A stretch of DNA of 64,000 nucleotides from Tenacibaculum sp. 190524A02b (GTDB lineage Bacteria; Bacteroidota; Bacteroidia; Flavobacteriales; Flavobacteriaceae): the NCBI RefSeq assembly GCF_964036645.1, contig NZ_OZ038525.1:2750501-2814500 (forward strand), given 5' to 3'. Positions within the stretch are counted from its first letter, which is position 1; every line of letters starts with the position of its first letter. The position numbers and the translations under genes were made by a program. Below, in pieces: positions 36,244 to 45,100 of the stretch. The notes beneath the pieces are model-generated. The model worked only from the letters and a program-made list of their open reading frames with translations, searched no databases and had not been told where the DNA came from.

Positions 36244-37143
36244 ATGTTTGTTTTACAAAAGAAAGAAAGTATTTCTTCCACCTGTAAATTACTCGGGTTT
36301 AGTAGGCAGGTGTATTATCGAGCTAATTATAGAGTTACCAAAGCTCACACCATAGCCAATAAGGTTGTTGAGTTGGTTAAGGATGTAAGAATGGAACAGC
36401 CAAGAATTGGAACAAGAAAACTGTATTATATTCTTTCAGAAGAATTAGGCAGTTTAGGTGTAGGAAGGGATCGATTATTTGATATTTTACGAGCTAATAA
36501 ACTATTGATAAAACGACAAAAAAGTTACCATATTACAACCAACTCACATCATCGTTTTAGAAAACATGCTAATCTTATTGAAACTTTGGAAGTAAATCGA
36601 CCAGAACAAGTATGGGTAGCAGATATTACTTATTTAGGGAGCCGTAAAAAACCTATGTATTTATCATTAATTACAGATGCATATTCTAAGAAAATTGTGG
36701 GATACCATTTGGATAAAACTTTAGCGGTGAACTCAACTGTAAAAGCCTTGGTCATGGCTATAAAAAACAGAGTATATCCAGAGAAGGAACTTATCCATCA
36801 TTCAGATAGAGGGATACAGTACTGTAGTAACATCTATCAAGATATTTTGTCAAAACAAAAGCTTAAATGCAGTATGACAGAATCATATGATCCATATCAA
36901 AATGCCATAGCTGAAAGGGTTAATGGAATCTTGAAACAAGAGTTCTTTACCAATACTACAAATCTAGATATTAAGATAATGGAGAAAATAGTAAAACAAT
37001 CAATAACTATTTATAACTCTAAAAGACCGCATTGGTCATGTCATTTTAAAACTCCTGACCAAGCACATCAACAAAACATTATGAAAATAAAATCATATCG
37101 AAAAAAAACATCATCTAAAGCTATAACTTTAGATGATGTTTAA
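36244..37143 (+). CDS. IS3-family transposase OrfB (DDE integrase core)
   Basis: Catalytic part of the transposase, 299 aa. Residues ~1-110 hold the HTH_21-like section (RIGTRKLYYILSEELGSLGVGRDRLFDILRANKLLIKR). The rve integrase core follows, with the three acidic residues in WVADITYLG, HHSDRGIQYCS and NAIAERVNGILKQEF, and the C-terminal YNSKRPHWSCHFKTPDQAH motif. It begins 5 bases after the orfA stop, in the -1 frame; expression is probably as a fusion through the slippery site at 36217. The stop codon lies in the hairpin at 37107-37140. Confidence 0.95.
   Translation: MFVLQKKESISSTCKLLGFSRQVYYRANYRVTKAHTIANKVVELVKDVRMEQPRIGTRKLYYILSEELGSLGVGRDRLFDILRANKLLIKRQKSYHITTNSHHRFRKHANLIETLEVNRPEQVWVADITYLGSRKKPMYLSLITDAYSKKIVGYHLDKTLAVNSTVKALVMAIKNRVYPEKELIHHSDRGIQYCSNIYQDILSKQKLKCSMTESYDPYQNAIAERVNGILKQEFFTNTTNLDIKIMEKIVKQSITIYNSKRPHWSCHFKTPDQAHQQNIMKIKSYRKKTSSKAITLDDV
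37101..37140 (-). terminator. Terminator-like hairpin at the 3' end of the IS
   Basis: Perfect 14-bp stem AACATCATCTAAAG (37107-37120) / CTTTAGATGATGTT (37127-37140) with a 6-base loop, inside the last codons of orfB. On the minus strand it is followed by eight T's, so it can stop transcripts entering from the phosphatase gene. Confidence 0.75.
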
Positions 37144-37182
37144 TATATTTAATCAATAAATAACTGTAACGGTTATTTAGGA

Positions 37183-37917
37183 CTAGTCAAGTTCATTATT
37201 TCTAATTAAATTTTTTATTTTGTTGACTACTTTCTTGTCTCCTATCTTTTTTAACAATCTCAAATGATTCATATGATGCGTATCTGTTCCTACAAAATCA
37301 TATAAATTTTCGCTAAGTAATTTCTGTGTTATCTTCTGGACTCCTTTACCATATTGCTCTGTTAAAGACAATAAATTGAGTTGAAAAACACATCCCGCTT
37401 TTTTTAGTTTATAATACTGTTGAAAATCATTGTGATAAAAATTATAACGTTCAGGATGCGCCAAAACAGGTTTATAACCTTTTAATTGGATATCAAACAA
37501 TATTTCATATAAGTTAAAAGGTGCATTAAAGTAAGACATCTCAACTAAAACATAATTATCTTTTAATGTAAGAATATCATCACGCTTAAGCCTCTCAACA
37601 AATTGCTCATCCATCATATATTCAGCTGCAGCTGTAAATGAAATATCATTCATCCCTCTTTTCAACAATTCTTTTTTAACTTCGGTTTCTTTTTCTTTGA
37701 TTAACTGAGATGAGTTGGGATACACATCACCTAATACATGAGGTGTTGTTATAAAATTCTTAATTCCATAAGAATACATTTTCTCTATCAATTCAATTGA
37801 GTTTTCTATACTTTTAGCTCCGTCATCAATACCTGGTAACAAATGTGAATGTATGTCTACAAAACTATCATTAAAAACCTCATTTAACGGCAATTCTTTT
37901 TTCTTAAAAAAGATCAT
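37183..37917 (-). CDS. ywqE: CpsB/YwqE-type protein-tyrosine phosphatase (PHP fold)
   Basis: Metal-dependent phosphatase that would dephosphorylate the Wzc-type kinase and so control polysaccharide export, 244 aa. PHP motifs: FVDIHSHLLPGIDDGAK near the N-terminus, TTPHVLGDVYP, AAAEYMMD, LAHPERYNFYH and VGTDTHHM. It is convergent with wzc. The last residue (Asp) and the TAG stop are encoded by the right inverted repeat of the IS: if the IS and one target repeat are removed, the frame continues as NELFKLKKEAY and then stops. The alteration affects only the C-terminal tail, so activity is probably kept. Confidence 0.94.
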   Translation of the reverse strand: MIFFKKKELPLNEVFNDSFVDIHSHLLPGIDDGAKSIENSIELIEKMYSYGIKNFITTPHVLGDVYPNSSQLIKEKETEVKKELLKRGMNDISFTAAAEYMMDEQFVERLKRDDILTLKDNYVLVEMSYFNAPFNLYEILFDIQLKGYKPVLAHPERYNFYHNDFQQYYKLKKAGCVFQLNLLSLTEQYGKGVQKITQKLLSENLYDFVGTDTHHMNHLRLLKKIGDKKVVNKIKNLIRNNELD

Positions 37918-37937
37918 ACGCTTTCATATTTAAGTTA

Positions 37938-37945
37938 CAAATTTA
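37938..37945 (-). promoter_or_regulatory. Promoter -7 element of the phosphatase gene (TAAATTTG on minus strand)
   Basis: Plus-strand CAAATTTA is TAAATTTG on the minus strand and lies 20 bases before the phosphatase ATG. Minus-strand TTG trinucleotides occur about 15 and 22 bases further upstream. Confidence 0.55.
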
Positions 37946-38003
37946 CAGTTTTTATTCAATCAAAAATCAATCCAATTCCTTATTAGTTTCTTTCAAAATC
38001 ATT

Positions 38004-38033
38004 TTGTTTAAAATATTGGTTAGTTTATATTTG
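38004..38033 (+). promoter_or_regulatory. Full Bacteroidota promoter before the second sugar kinase
   Basis: A -33 TTG (38004-38006), a 19-base spacer and the -7 element TATATTTG (38026-38033) precede the ATG at 38047. This is the best complete promoter match I found in the window. Confidence 0.7.
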
Positions 38034-38046
38034 AAAAAAACTTCAA

Positions 38047-38895
38047 ATGATACTAATCGCAGACGGTGGTTCAACTAAAGTGGACTGGGTAGCTATTGAT
38101 GCTAATAAAAATGAAATTTTTAGAACGAGAACATTAGGTTTAAATCCCAATGTAGTATCAAAAGATGAACTTTACAACCGAGTTATAAAAAACGAACTAT
38201 TAAACCTTAACAACGAAAAAGTTAATCAGGTTTACTTTTATGGTGCTGGTTGTGGAACTAATACACCTAAAGAGATATTAAAAGAAACCCTATCCTCTTT
38301 TTTTTCTAAAGCTACCGTTGAAATAGAAGAAGACATAATTGGAGCTGTTTATGCTTCCTCAGGGAAAAACGAGTCAATTGTATGTATTTTAGGAACTGGA
38401 TCTAATAGCTGTTATTATAATGGACATAAAGCTGAATATGTTTGCCCTGCTTTAGGGTATACTTTAATGGATGAGGCTAGTGGTAATTATTTTGGAAAAA
38501 AATTACTTCGTGATTATTTTTACAAACAAATGCCAAAACAAACTGCTTCTAAATTTTCAGATAGTTTCAGCTTGAATCCAGATGAAATTAAACACCATCT
38601 ATATAAAGATGAAAACCCTAATAGATATTTAGCAACATTTGCTAAGTTTTTAATAGAAAATAAAAATGATAATTATGTAATAGAATTGGTTAAAAACGGT
38701 TTTAGAACATTTTTCAACTATCACATAAAATCTTATCAAAAACATCAGCAATTACCTATTTATTTTATAGGGTCGATAGCTCATTTTTTTGAAGATATTC
38801 TAAATGAAATAGCTTTAGAAGAAAACGTTAATATTAAAGGAGTAATACAAAGACCTATTGATAATTTAATAGATTTTCATCGTTCTAATTTATAA
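38047..38895 (+). CDS. N-acetylglucosamine kinase-like, BadF/BadG family (second copy)
   Basis: Cytoplasmic ASKHA-type sugar kinase, 282 aa, paralogous to 852-1730. Motifs: LIADGGSTKVDWVAID, YFYGAGCGTNTPKE, ILGTGSNSCYYNGHKA, LGYTLMDEASGNYFGKKL, FIGSIAHFF. Unlike the first copy it stands outside the GlcNAc locus, with its own promoter, between the YwqE-type phosphatase (divergent) and murF (convergent). Its last 6 bases overlap the end of murF. The position next to a peptidoglycan gene hints at amino-sugar recycling, but the substrate is not determined by sequence. Confidence 0.85.
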   Translation: MILIADGGSTKVDWVAIDANKNEIFRTRTLGLNPNVVSKDELYNRVIKNELLNLNNEKVNQVYFYGAGCGTNTPKEILKETLSSFFSKATVEIEEDIIGAVYASSGKNESIVCILGTGSNSCYYNGHKAEYVCPALGYTLMDEASGNYFGKKLLRDYFYKQMPKQTASKFSDSFSLNPDEIKHHLYKDENPNRYLATFAKFLIENKNDNYVIELVKNGFRTFFNYHIKSYQKHQQLPIYFIGSIAHFFEDILNEIALEENVNIKGVIQRPIDNLIDFHRSNL

Positions 38896-40146
38896 CAATT
38901 CAATCACTCTTTCTAAAGCCATACCTCTTGACCCTTTAACAAGAATTGTTGTGTTTTTTGATAAATTTAATCCTTTAAAGCTATCTCTAAACTCTTCAAA
39001 AGTTTTATTTTGTATTAGAGTTGTATCAACTTGATTAAAATGTTCTCCTACTAAAAAAGAATAATTAAATTTATAACTAGAGACTAAATCAGCTATTATC
39101 TGATGTTCTTCTAAACTCTTCTTTCCCAACTCAAACATATCCCCTAATACAACTATTTTAAAATCACTTTCCTGTTCACTAAAACTTTCTAAAGCATTCT
39201 TCATACTCGTTGGATTCGCATTATAGGCATCTAAAATTACTTTTAAGTTATTTTTTTCTATGATTTGAGATCTATTATTCTTTGGAACATATTCCTCAAT
39301 AGCCTCTTTTATTTTCTCAATATTTAGTTTAAAAACTTTCCCTATGGTTATTGCTGCACAAATATTAGTATAATTATACTTTCCTATTAGATTACTCTTT
39401 ATATTGATTCCCAAGAAGTCTAAAATAACGTATGGAGAAGATGAAATATATTTTAAAGATTCATCAAATAAAACTCTATGTATTTTTTTTGTTCTTTCCG
39501 ACTGAATTTCATCATTTGGGTTTACAATAACTATTTTATTGTTTTCTCTTAAAAAATCATAAAGCTCAGATTTTGCTTTAATCACTCCTTCTACAGAACC
39601 AAAACCTTCAAGATGTGCTTTACCAAAGTTTGTGATATAACCATATGTAGGATTTGTAATTCTAGACAACATAGCAATTTCACCATGATTATTAGCCCCC
39701 ATTTCTACCACACCTATTTCTGTTTTGTCATTCATAGACAATAAGGTTAATGGTACTCCAATATGATTATTTAAATTCCCTTTAGTAGCTACAACATTAT
39801 ATTTTTTACTTAATACCGAATATATTAGCTCTTTTGTTGTTGTTTTACCATTGCTACCTGTTAAACATACTATAGGAATAGCTAGCTTGTTTCTATGATA
39901 ATTGGCTAGTTCTTGTAATGTTTTTAAAACATCATTAACCAATATAGTTCTATCATTAATAAAATACTCCTTTTCATCTATTACAGCATAAGAGGCTCCT
40001 TTTTCTAATGCTTCTTGAGCAAATTTATTTCCATTAAAATTACCACCTTTTAAAGCAAAAAAAACTGCTCCCTTTCTAATACTTCTAGTATCTGTATCTA
40101 CTATATAGTTATTAGCATATATTTTGTAAATTCCCTCTATATTCAT
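38890..40146 (-). CDS. murF: UDP-N-acetylmuramoyl-tripeptide--D-alanyl-D-alanine ligase
   Basis: Cytoplasmic peptidoglycan ligase that adds D-Ala-D-Ala to UDP-MurNAc-tripeptide using ATP. Motifs of Mur ligases: the N-terminal substrate domain DTRSIRKGAVFFALKGGNFNGNKFA, P-loop CLTGSNGKTTTKELI, VEMGANNHGEI, the Asn/His/Arg section around NNRSQIIEKNNLKVILDAYNANPTS, and VLGDMFELG. Length 418 aa is slightly short but complete. It lies downstream of gldJ, as in other flavobacteria, with a hairpin terminator between. Its 3' end overlaps that of the convergent kinase by 6 bases. Confidence 0.95.
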   Translation of the reverse strand: MNIEGIYKIYANNYIVDTDTRSIRKGAVFFALKGGNFNGNKFAQEALEKGASYAVIDEKEYFINDRTILVNDVLKTLQELANYHRNKLAIPIVCLTGSNGKTTTKELIYSVLSKKYNVVATKGNLNNHIGVPLTLLSMNDKTEIGVVEMGANNHGEIAMLSRITNPTYGYITNFGKAHLEGFGSVEGVIKAKSELYDFLRENNKIVIVNPNDEIQSERTKKIHRVLFDESLKYISSSPYVILDFLGINIKSNLIGKYNYTNICAAITIGKVFKLNIEKIKEAIEEYVPKNNRSQIIEKNNLKVILDAYNANPTSMKNALESFSEQESDFKIVVLGDMFELGKKSLEEHQIIADLVSSYKFNYSFLVGEHFNQVDTTLIQNKTFEEFRDSFKGLNLSKNTTILVKGSRGMALERVIELL

Positions 40147-40150
40147 TCTG

Positions 40151-40186
40151 TAAAAATAAGAAACCTCATTGAAAACAATGAGGTTT
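40151..40186 (-). terminator. Terminator between gldJ and murF
   Basis: Perfect 11-bp stem AAACCTCATTG (40161-40171) / CAATGAGGTTT (40176-40186) with a 4-base loop. On the minus strand it is followed by a T-rich stretch (CTTATTTTTA). It probably ends gldJ or reduces read-through into murF. Confidence 0.75.
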
Positions 40187-40209
40187 AAATTATTTAGATA
40201 TTTTTATTA

Positions 40210-41919
40210 TTATTTATTTGTATACCTAGGTGTCGCAGTTTTTCTCTTGTTCATCATCATAGGTCCCATTTTGTCTGTAGCACATCTAAAACCTATATAA
40301 TTGGTTGCCATATACTCTGGAAAATACCTTCTCTGTGCAGGATCTAACCAGTATTCTCTATCAGCCCAAGAACCTCCCTTAAACACTCTAGATTTATCAC
40401 TAATTAAAGTAGTTCTTCTTTTCCCATCGTATTGGAAGTTATCAATTACTCTACCTAATGAGTCTTTTTCAGCTTCAGGTTTAGTAGGTGAGTTATACAT
40501 TCTTGGAGTACCTGTTAACTGATCCTTATCTAAATCATAGAACTTAGATGAAGCTTGGTCTCCATCTCCTAAGCTAGAATTATCTGCTAAGTTATAGTTT
40601 CTTCTCATGTAAGTATCTTCCTTGGTAATAGGAATATATTTAACACTTCCTGGTAAATCCTTAGGAACAATTCTTCCATTTTCTAGTGTATCATATTCTA
40701 TTTCTCCTACCTCATCACCAACAATAACAACTTTACCATCTTCGTTAATTAACTTCTTTGTAAAGATATTACCTCTAAAATAATTAAAATCATTAGCTTC
40801 AGAGTCAATAATAGGTCTATAAACATCTGATACCCATTCAGCAACATTACCTGACATGTCATATAAACCAAAAGCATTTGGCGGATAACTTCTAACAGCA
40901 TTAGGAATATCAGAACCATCACTACTCCATCCAGCGATACCACTATAATTACCTTTTCCTTGCTTAAAGTTTGCTAACTGATCTCCTCTTCTTCTCTTAT
41001 CTCTATCTCTAGTATATTTACCACTCCATGCATACTTCTTTCTACCTCTAATATTGTTATACTCTCTATTTTCAAAAATAGCTTTTGCTGCATATTCCCA
41101 TTCTACTTCAGTTGGCAGTCTAAACTTTTGAGCTAAAATACCATCTGTAGAAGTAACTTGTCTTCCTGTAAATGATCCTTTTTCTGGTTTAGGCTCACCT
41201 TTTTTTCTTGGAACAGGTAATCCTTTTTTATAGATAGTAGAATCTCCATCAAATAAAGCATAAGGATCTGTTAAGTAAGTATCCGTATCAAAATTATTTT
41301 TTCCTTTAAACTCAAGAGAATCTTCTTTAAAGATATTTTTAATAATACCTTTATCCATTAATATTTTCAAGTTTACAGCATTTGTACGCCACTTACAATA
41401 CTTATTAGCTTGAATCCAACTAACACCAACTACTGGGTATTCTGCGTAAGAAGGATGACGTAAATAACTTTCAGATAACAAGTTTGTATTACCTAATCCT
41501 TTTCTCCATACTAATGTATCTGGTAATACAGAGTTATAGATATTTTTAAATTGATCTTCTTCTGGTGGGAAGATATCTTTAGTATATTGAGTAAAAAGTA
41601 AGTACTCTGAATTCGTTACCTCAGTTTCATCCATATAAAAAGAACGTACATGCATTTGTCTTGGAGTTGTATTCCAATCAAACATAACATCATCCTGAAC
41701 CAATCCCATGGTAAACGTACCTCCTTCTATATGTACCATTCCTGGAGGAACATTTTTTCCTGCCTTATACTTTCCCTTTAAATAACCACCATAACTAGGG
41801 TCATTAAAGTTCCATCCTGTCAATTCTGATTGACCAGAACCACCTTTTTTACTACTACAAGATGTAATTAGTAATCCCGTAATGGCCAACAAACTGAATA
41901 ATTTTAACGTACTTTTCAT
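40210..41919 (-). CDS. gldJ: Gliding motility lipoprotein GldJ
   Basis: Lipoprotein required for gliding and for type IX secretion in Flavobacterium. 569 aa; lipobox GLLITSC (Cys21) followed by SSKKGGSGQ. The body is a formylglycine-generating-enzyme-like (FGE-sulfatase) fold: GMVHIEGGTFTMGLVQDD, RSFYMDETEVTNSEYLLF, PVVGVSWIQANKYCKWR, FRLPTEVEWEYAAKA, YPPNAFGLYDMSGNVAEWV, RVFKGGSWADREYW, and YIGFRCA. No catalytic role is known for GldJ. It is divergent from porU and upstream of murF, an order shared with other Flavobacteriaceae. Confidence 0.97.
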   Translation of the reverse strand: MKSTLKLFSLLAITGLLITSCSSKKGGSGQSELTGWNFNDPSYGGYLKGKYKAGKNVPPGMVHIEGGTFTMGLVQDDVMFDWNTTPRQMHVRSFYMDETEVTNSEYLLFTQYTKDIFPPEEDQFKNIYNSVLPDTLVWRKGLGNTNLLSESYLRHPSYAEYPVVGVSWIQANKYCKWRTNAVNLKILMDKGIIKNIFKEDSLEFKGKNNFDTDTYLTDPYALFDGDSTIYKKGLPVPRKKGEPKPEKGSFTGRQVTSTDGILAQKFRLPTEVEWEYAAKAIFENREYNNIRGRKKYAWSGKYTRDRDKRRRGDQLANFKQGKGNYSGIAGWSSDGSDIPNAVRSYPPNAFGLYDMSGNVAEWVSDVYRPIIDSEANDFNYFRGNIFTKKLINEDGKVVIVGDEVGEIEYDTLENGRIVPKDLPGSVKYIPITKEDTYMRRNYNLADNSSLGDGDQASSKFYDLDKDQLTGTPRMYNSPTKPEAEKDSLGRVIDNFQYDGKRRTTLISDKSRVFKGGSWADREYWLDPAQRRYFPEYMATNYIGFRCATDKMGPMMMNKRKTATPRYTNK

Positions 41920-42100
41920 GTATTTTTAACTATTTTTAAGGGTGTTGCAATTTACAATATTTATCATTCCTAACAACTAAAATTACTTATATTTTCAAAC
42001 TTCTTGAATTAAAAACACTGTCTATGCTAGACATCAAAACGATACTTTTTAAACTTTATTATCAATAATTACAGAAAAAGATTAAAATAACTAACATTAA

Positions 42101-42123
42101 AATTCGTTATTTTGTAACGAATT
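42101..42123. promoter_or_regulatory. Perfect inverted repeat abutting the porU start codon
   Basis: AATTCGTTA (42101-42109) and TAACGAATT (42115-42123) are exact complements around TTTTG, ending one base before the ATG. It could be an operator or an mRNA hairpin that sequesters the translation start. The TATTTTG in the centre resembles a -7 element but is one base short. Confidence 0.5.
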
Positions 42124-45100
42124 ATGAAAAAATTATTTATTCTTTATTTACTTTTTCCTTTAATGGGAATGAGTCAATCGAATTCAGTTCTATCAAATGG
42201 CAACTGGTATAAGTTTTCTATTAATACCACCGGTATTTTTAAAATTGACGCTTCTTTTCTAAGTCAGTTAGGTATTGACATTAATACTGTAAACCCTAAA
42301 AATATAAAAATTTTTGGAAATGGAGGTAATATGCTCCCTCAAAAAGTGGATACTTTTAGACATAACGATTTACAAGAGAATGCTATTTATGTGCATGGTG
42401 AAAGTGACAATACTTTTAATCAAGATGATTTTATTCTGTTTTATGGTCTTGGCCCGCATCATTGGTCAGTGGACCCAGTATCTTCAAATGTCTCTCACAT
42501 ACAAAACATATATAGTGATAAAGCGTACTACTTTTTAACCATTGATAATTCTCCAGGTAAAAGAATAACTACTTTAACACAACCAACTCAAAACAGTATA
42601 AAAACAATCAACTCATATAATGACTATACTTTTCACGAAGTAGAAACACGAAATCTTTTTGCTGTTGGTAGAGAATGGTTTGGAAAAGATTTTAGTTTTG
42701 AAAATTCACAAAGTTTTAAAATAAACTTTCCTAAACAATTGTCTGGCACTAATCTTAAAGTTAAAGTAAGTGCTGCTACTATTTCATCATTAGTTTCAAA
42801 CATGACTATTTTAGCTAATGGAAATAACTTAACTAATATAAGCTTTCCTGCTGCTTCTATTTCTGGAGTAAGTTCGTTAGCAACTCATAGAACTGGGGAA
42901 GGCACTATTCCTTCCAACACCTCTGACTTTGTTGACATTAACATAACATACAATAATAATGGTTTGCCCTCTGCTAAAGCATATCTTGACTTCATAGAGG
43001 TTAGTGGCTTTAAAGAGTTAAAAGCAATAGGAAATCAATTTTCCTTCCGTAGTTTTGAAGTAAATAACACTACTGGAACTGTTGAGTATCAAATTCAGAA
43101 CGCTAACAATATTAATCAGCTTTGGAATGTATCTAACTCTATTTCTCCCCAAAGTATTGAAAACTTAAATTCTTCTTCAAATGTTTTTTCATTTAAAGCC
43201 AATGGGGGCACTTTAGAAGAATATGTAGTAGTTAACTACAACAACACTTTTACACCTGTAAAAGAATCAAACGGAAAAATAGCAAATCAAAACTTACGTG
43301 CTTTAAAAGATATACAATACCTAATTATTACCAACAATTCTTTATCTAGTGAAGCAAACAGGCTAGCTAACTATCATAAAAATAATTCTAACTTAACCAC
43401 AAGTGTAGTAACTCTTGATAAAATTTATAATGAATTTGCTTCTGGAGCTCCTGACATTACTGGCATAAGGGATTTTATTAAGCATTTACATGACACCTCT
43501 TCTAACGACAGAAAGCTTAAATATGTATGTTTTTTTGGTGATTCCTCATACGATTATAAAGACAGAATCATTGACAACAACAATATTGTACCTACATATC
43601 ATGCACCAGAAAGTTTTAACCTGGTTACTTCATTTGTTACAGATGATTATTATGTAATGATAGAACCTAATGAAGGTGAAATGTGGAGTGCTCATACTAT
43701 TGATATTGCTTCTGGAAGAATACCAGTAACTTCTATACAACAAGCCTCTGCTGTTGTAAATAAGATTTTAAATTATTACAGCAACAAAACTTTTGGTGAT
43801 TGGCGAAACACCATTACACTATTAGCTGACGATATTGACCAAGATGCTGATAAATCTTTACAGTCTGGATTAGAAGAAGTTGCTGATTCAATAAAAAAAC
43901 ACAAACCTATCTTCAATATTAACAAGCTATATGCTGATGCCTTTAAACAAGAAAACTCCTCTGGAGGTGAAAGATATCCTCAAGTTAAAAATGCTGTAAG
44001 CAATACTATTGAAAACGGCACTTTAATTTTTGATTATTTTGGACATGGTGGAGAAGATGGTTTAGCTGGGGAAAGATTATTAGAAATCCCGCAAATTGAA
44101 GCTTTGAATAATTTTAATACTTTGCCTTTATTTATTACTGTTACTTGTGAATTTTCTAGGTTTGACAATCCTCTTAGAGTAACTGCAGGGGAAAAATTAT
44201 TCTTAAATCAAAATGGAGGAGCTGTTAGCATGGTTACAACTACGAGAGATGTATACATTAATGTAGGGGAACAGTTCAATAAAGATTTAACCAAACACAT
44301 TTTAGGATTTGATGGTTCAACAAATACAATAGCCCAAGATTTAGTTAAGGCAAAAAATCAGACGTCTAGTATTCAAAAATTCTTCATTTTCTTTTTTGGT
44401 GATCCAGCAATGAAACTTGCTATACCTAAACCCAATATATTAATTACTAAAATTAACGATAAAGAGATTACACAATCTATAGATACTTTAAAAGCTCTTT
44501 CTAAAGTTACTTTTGAAGGAATTGTTACTGATAACTCTAATACAGTCTTAACTAATTTTAATGGCGAACTATCTACAACCGTTTTTGATAAATCTATAGA
44601 CAAACAAACCTTAGATAACGATGGTTTTGGTGTTATTAATACATTTGACTCACAGGAAAGCAAATTATTTAGAGGAAAATCTTCCGTAAATAATGGGCTG
44701 TTTAAATTTGAATTTATTGTTCCTAAAGATGTTAAAATAGCTTACGGAAAAGGTAAAATTAGTATGTATGCTAATAACAACAGCATAGATAAAGGTGGTG
44801 CTAATTTTGATGTAACTGTTGGTGGCATCAATGAGAATGCTCCAGAAGACAACACTGGTCCAGAAATTCAAGCTTTTATGAATGATGAGTCTTTTATAGA
44901 TGGTGGCAACACCAATGCTTCTCCTAATCTTGTATTAAAGCTATCTGATATAAGTGGAATAAACACCTCTATTACTGCTGTAGATCATGATATTGTCGCT
45001 ATTTTAGATGGCAATGAATCTGAACCTATTGTTTTGAATGATTATTATCAAACCGAATTAGATGATTTCACTAAAGGGAATGTTTCTTATAAACTTAGAA

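Larger units (their letters stand above)
35809..37189 (+). mobile_element. Complete IS3-family insertion sequence
   Basis: The element is 1381 bp with terminal TG...CA. Imperfect inverted repeats lie at about 35808-35833 and 37165-37190, with 20 of 26 positions matching (shared blocks GTCCT and CGTTACA). AGT is present on both sides (35806-35808 and 37190-37192), a 3-bp target duplication as expected for IS3. It carries orfA and orfB with a -1 frameshift site. Both ends and both frames are intact, so it may be active or recently arrived. Confidence 0.9.
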
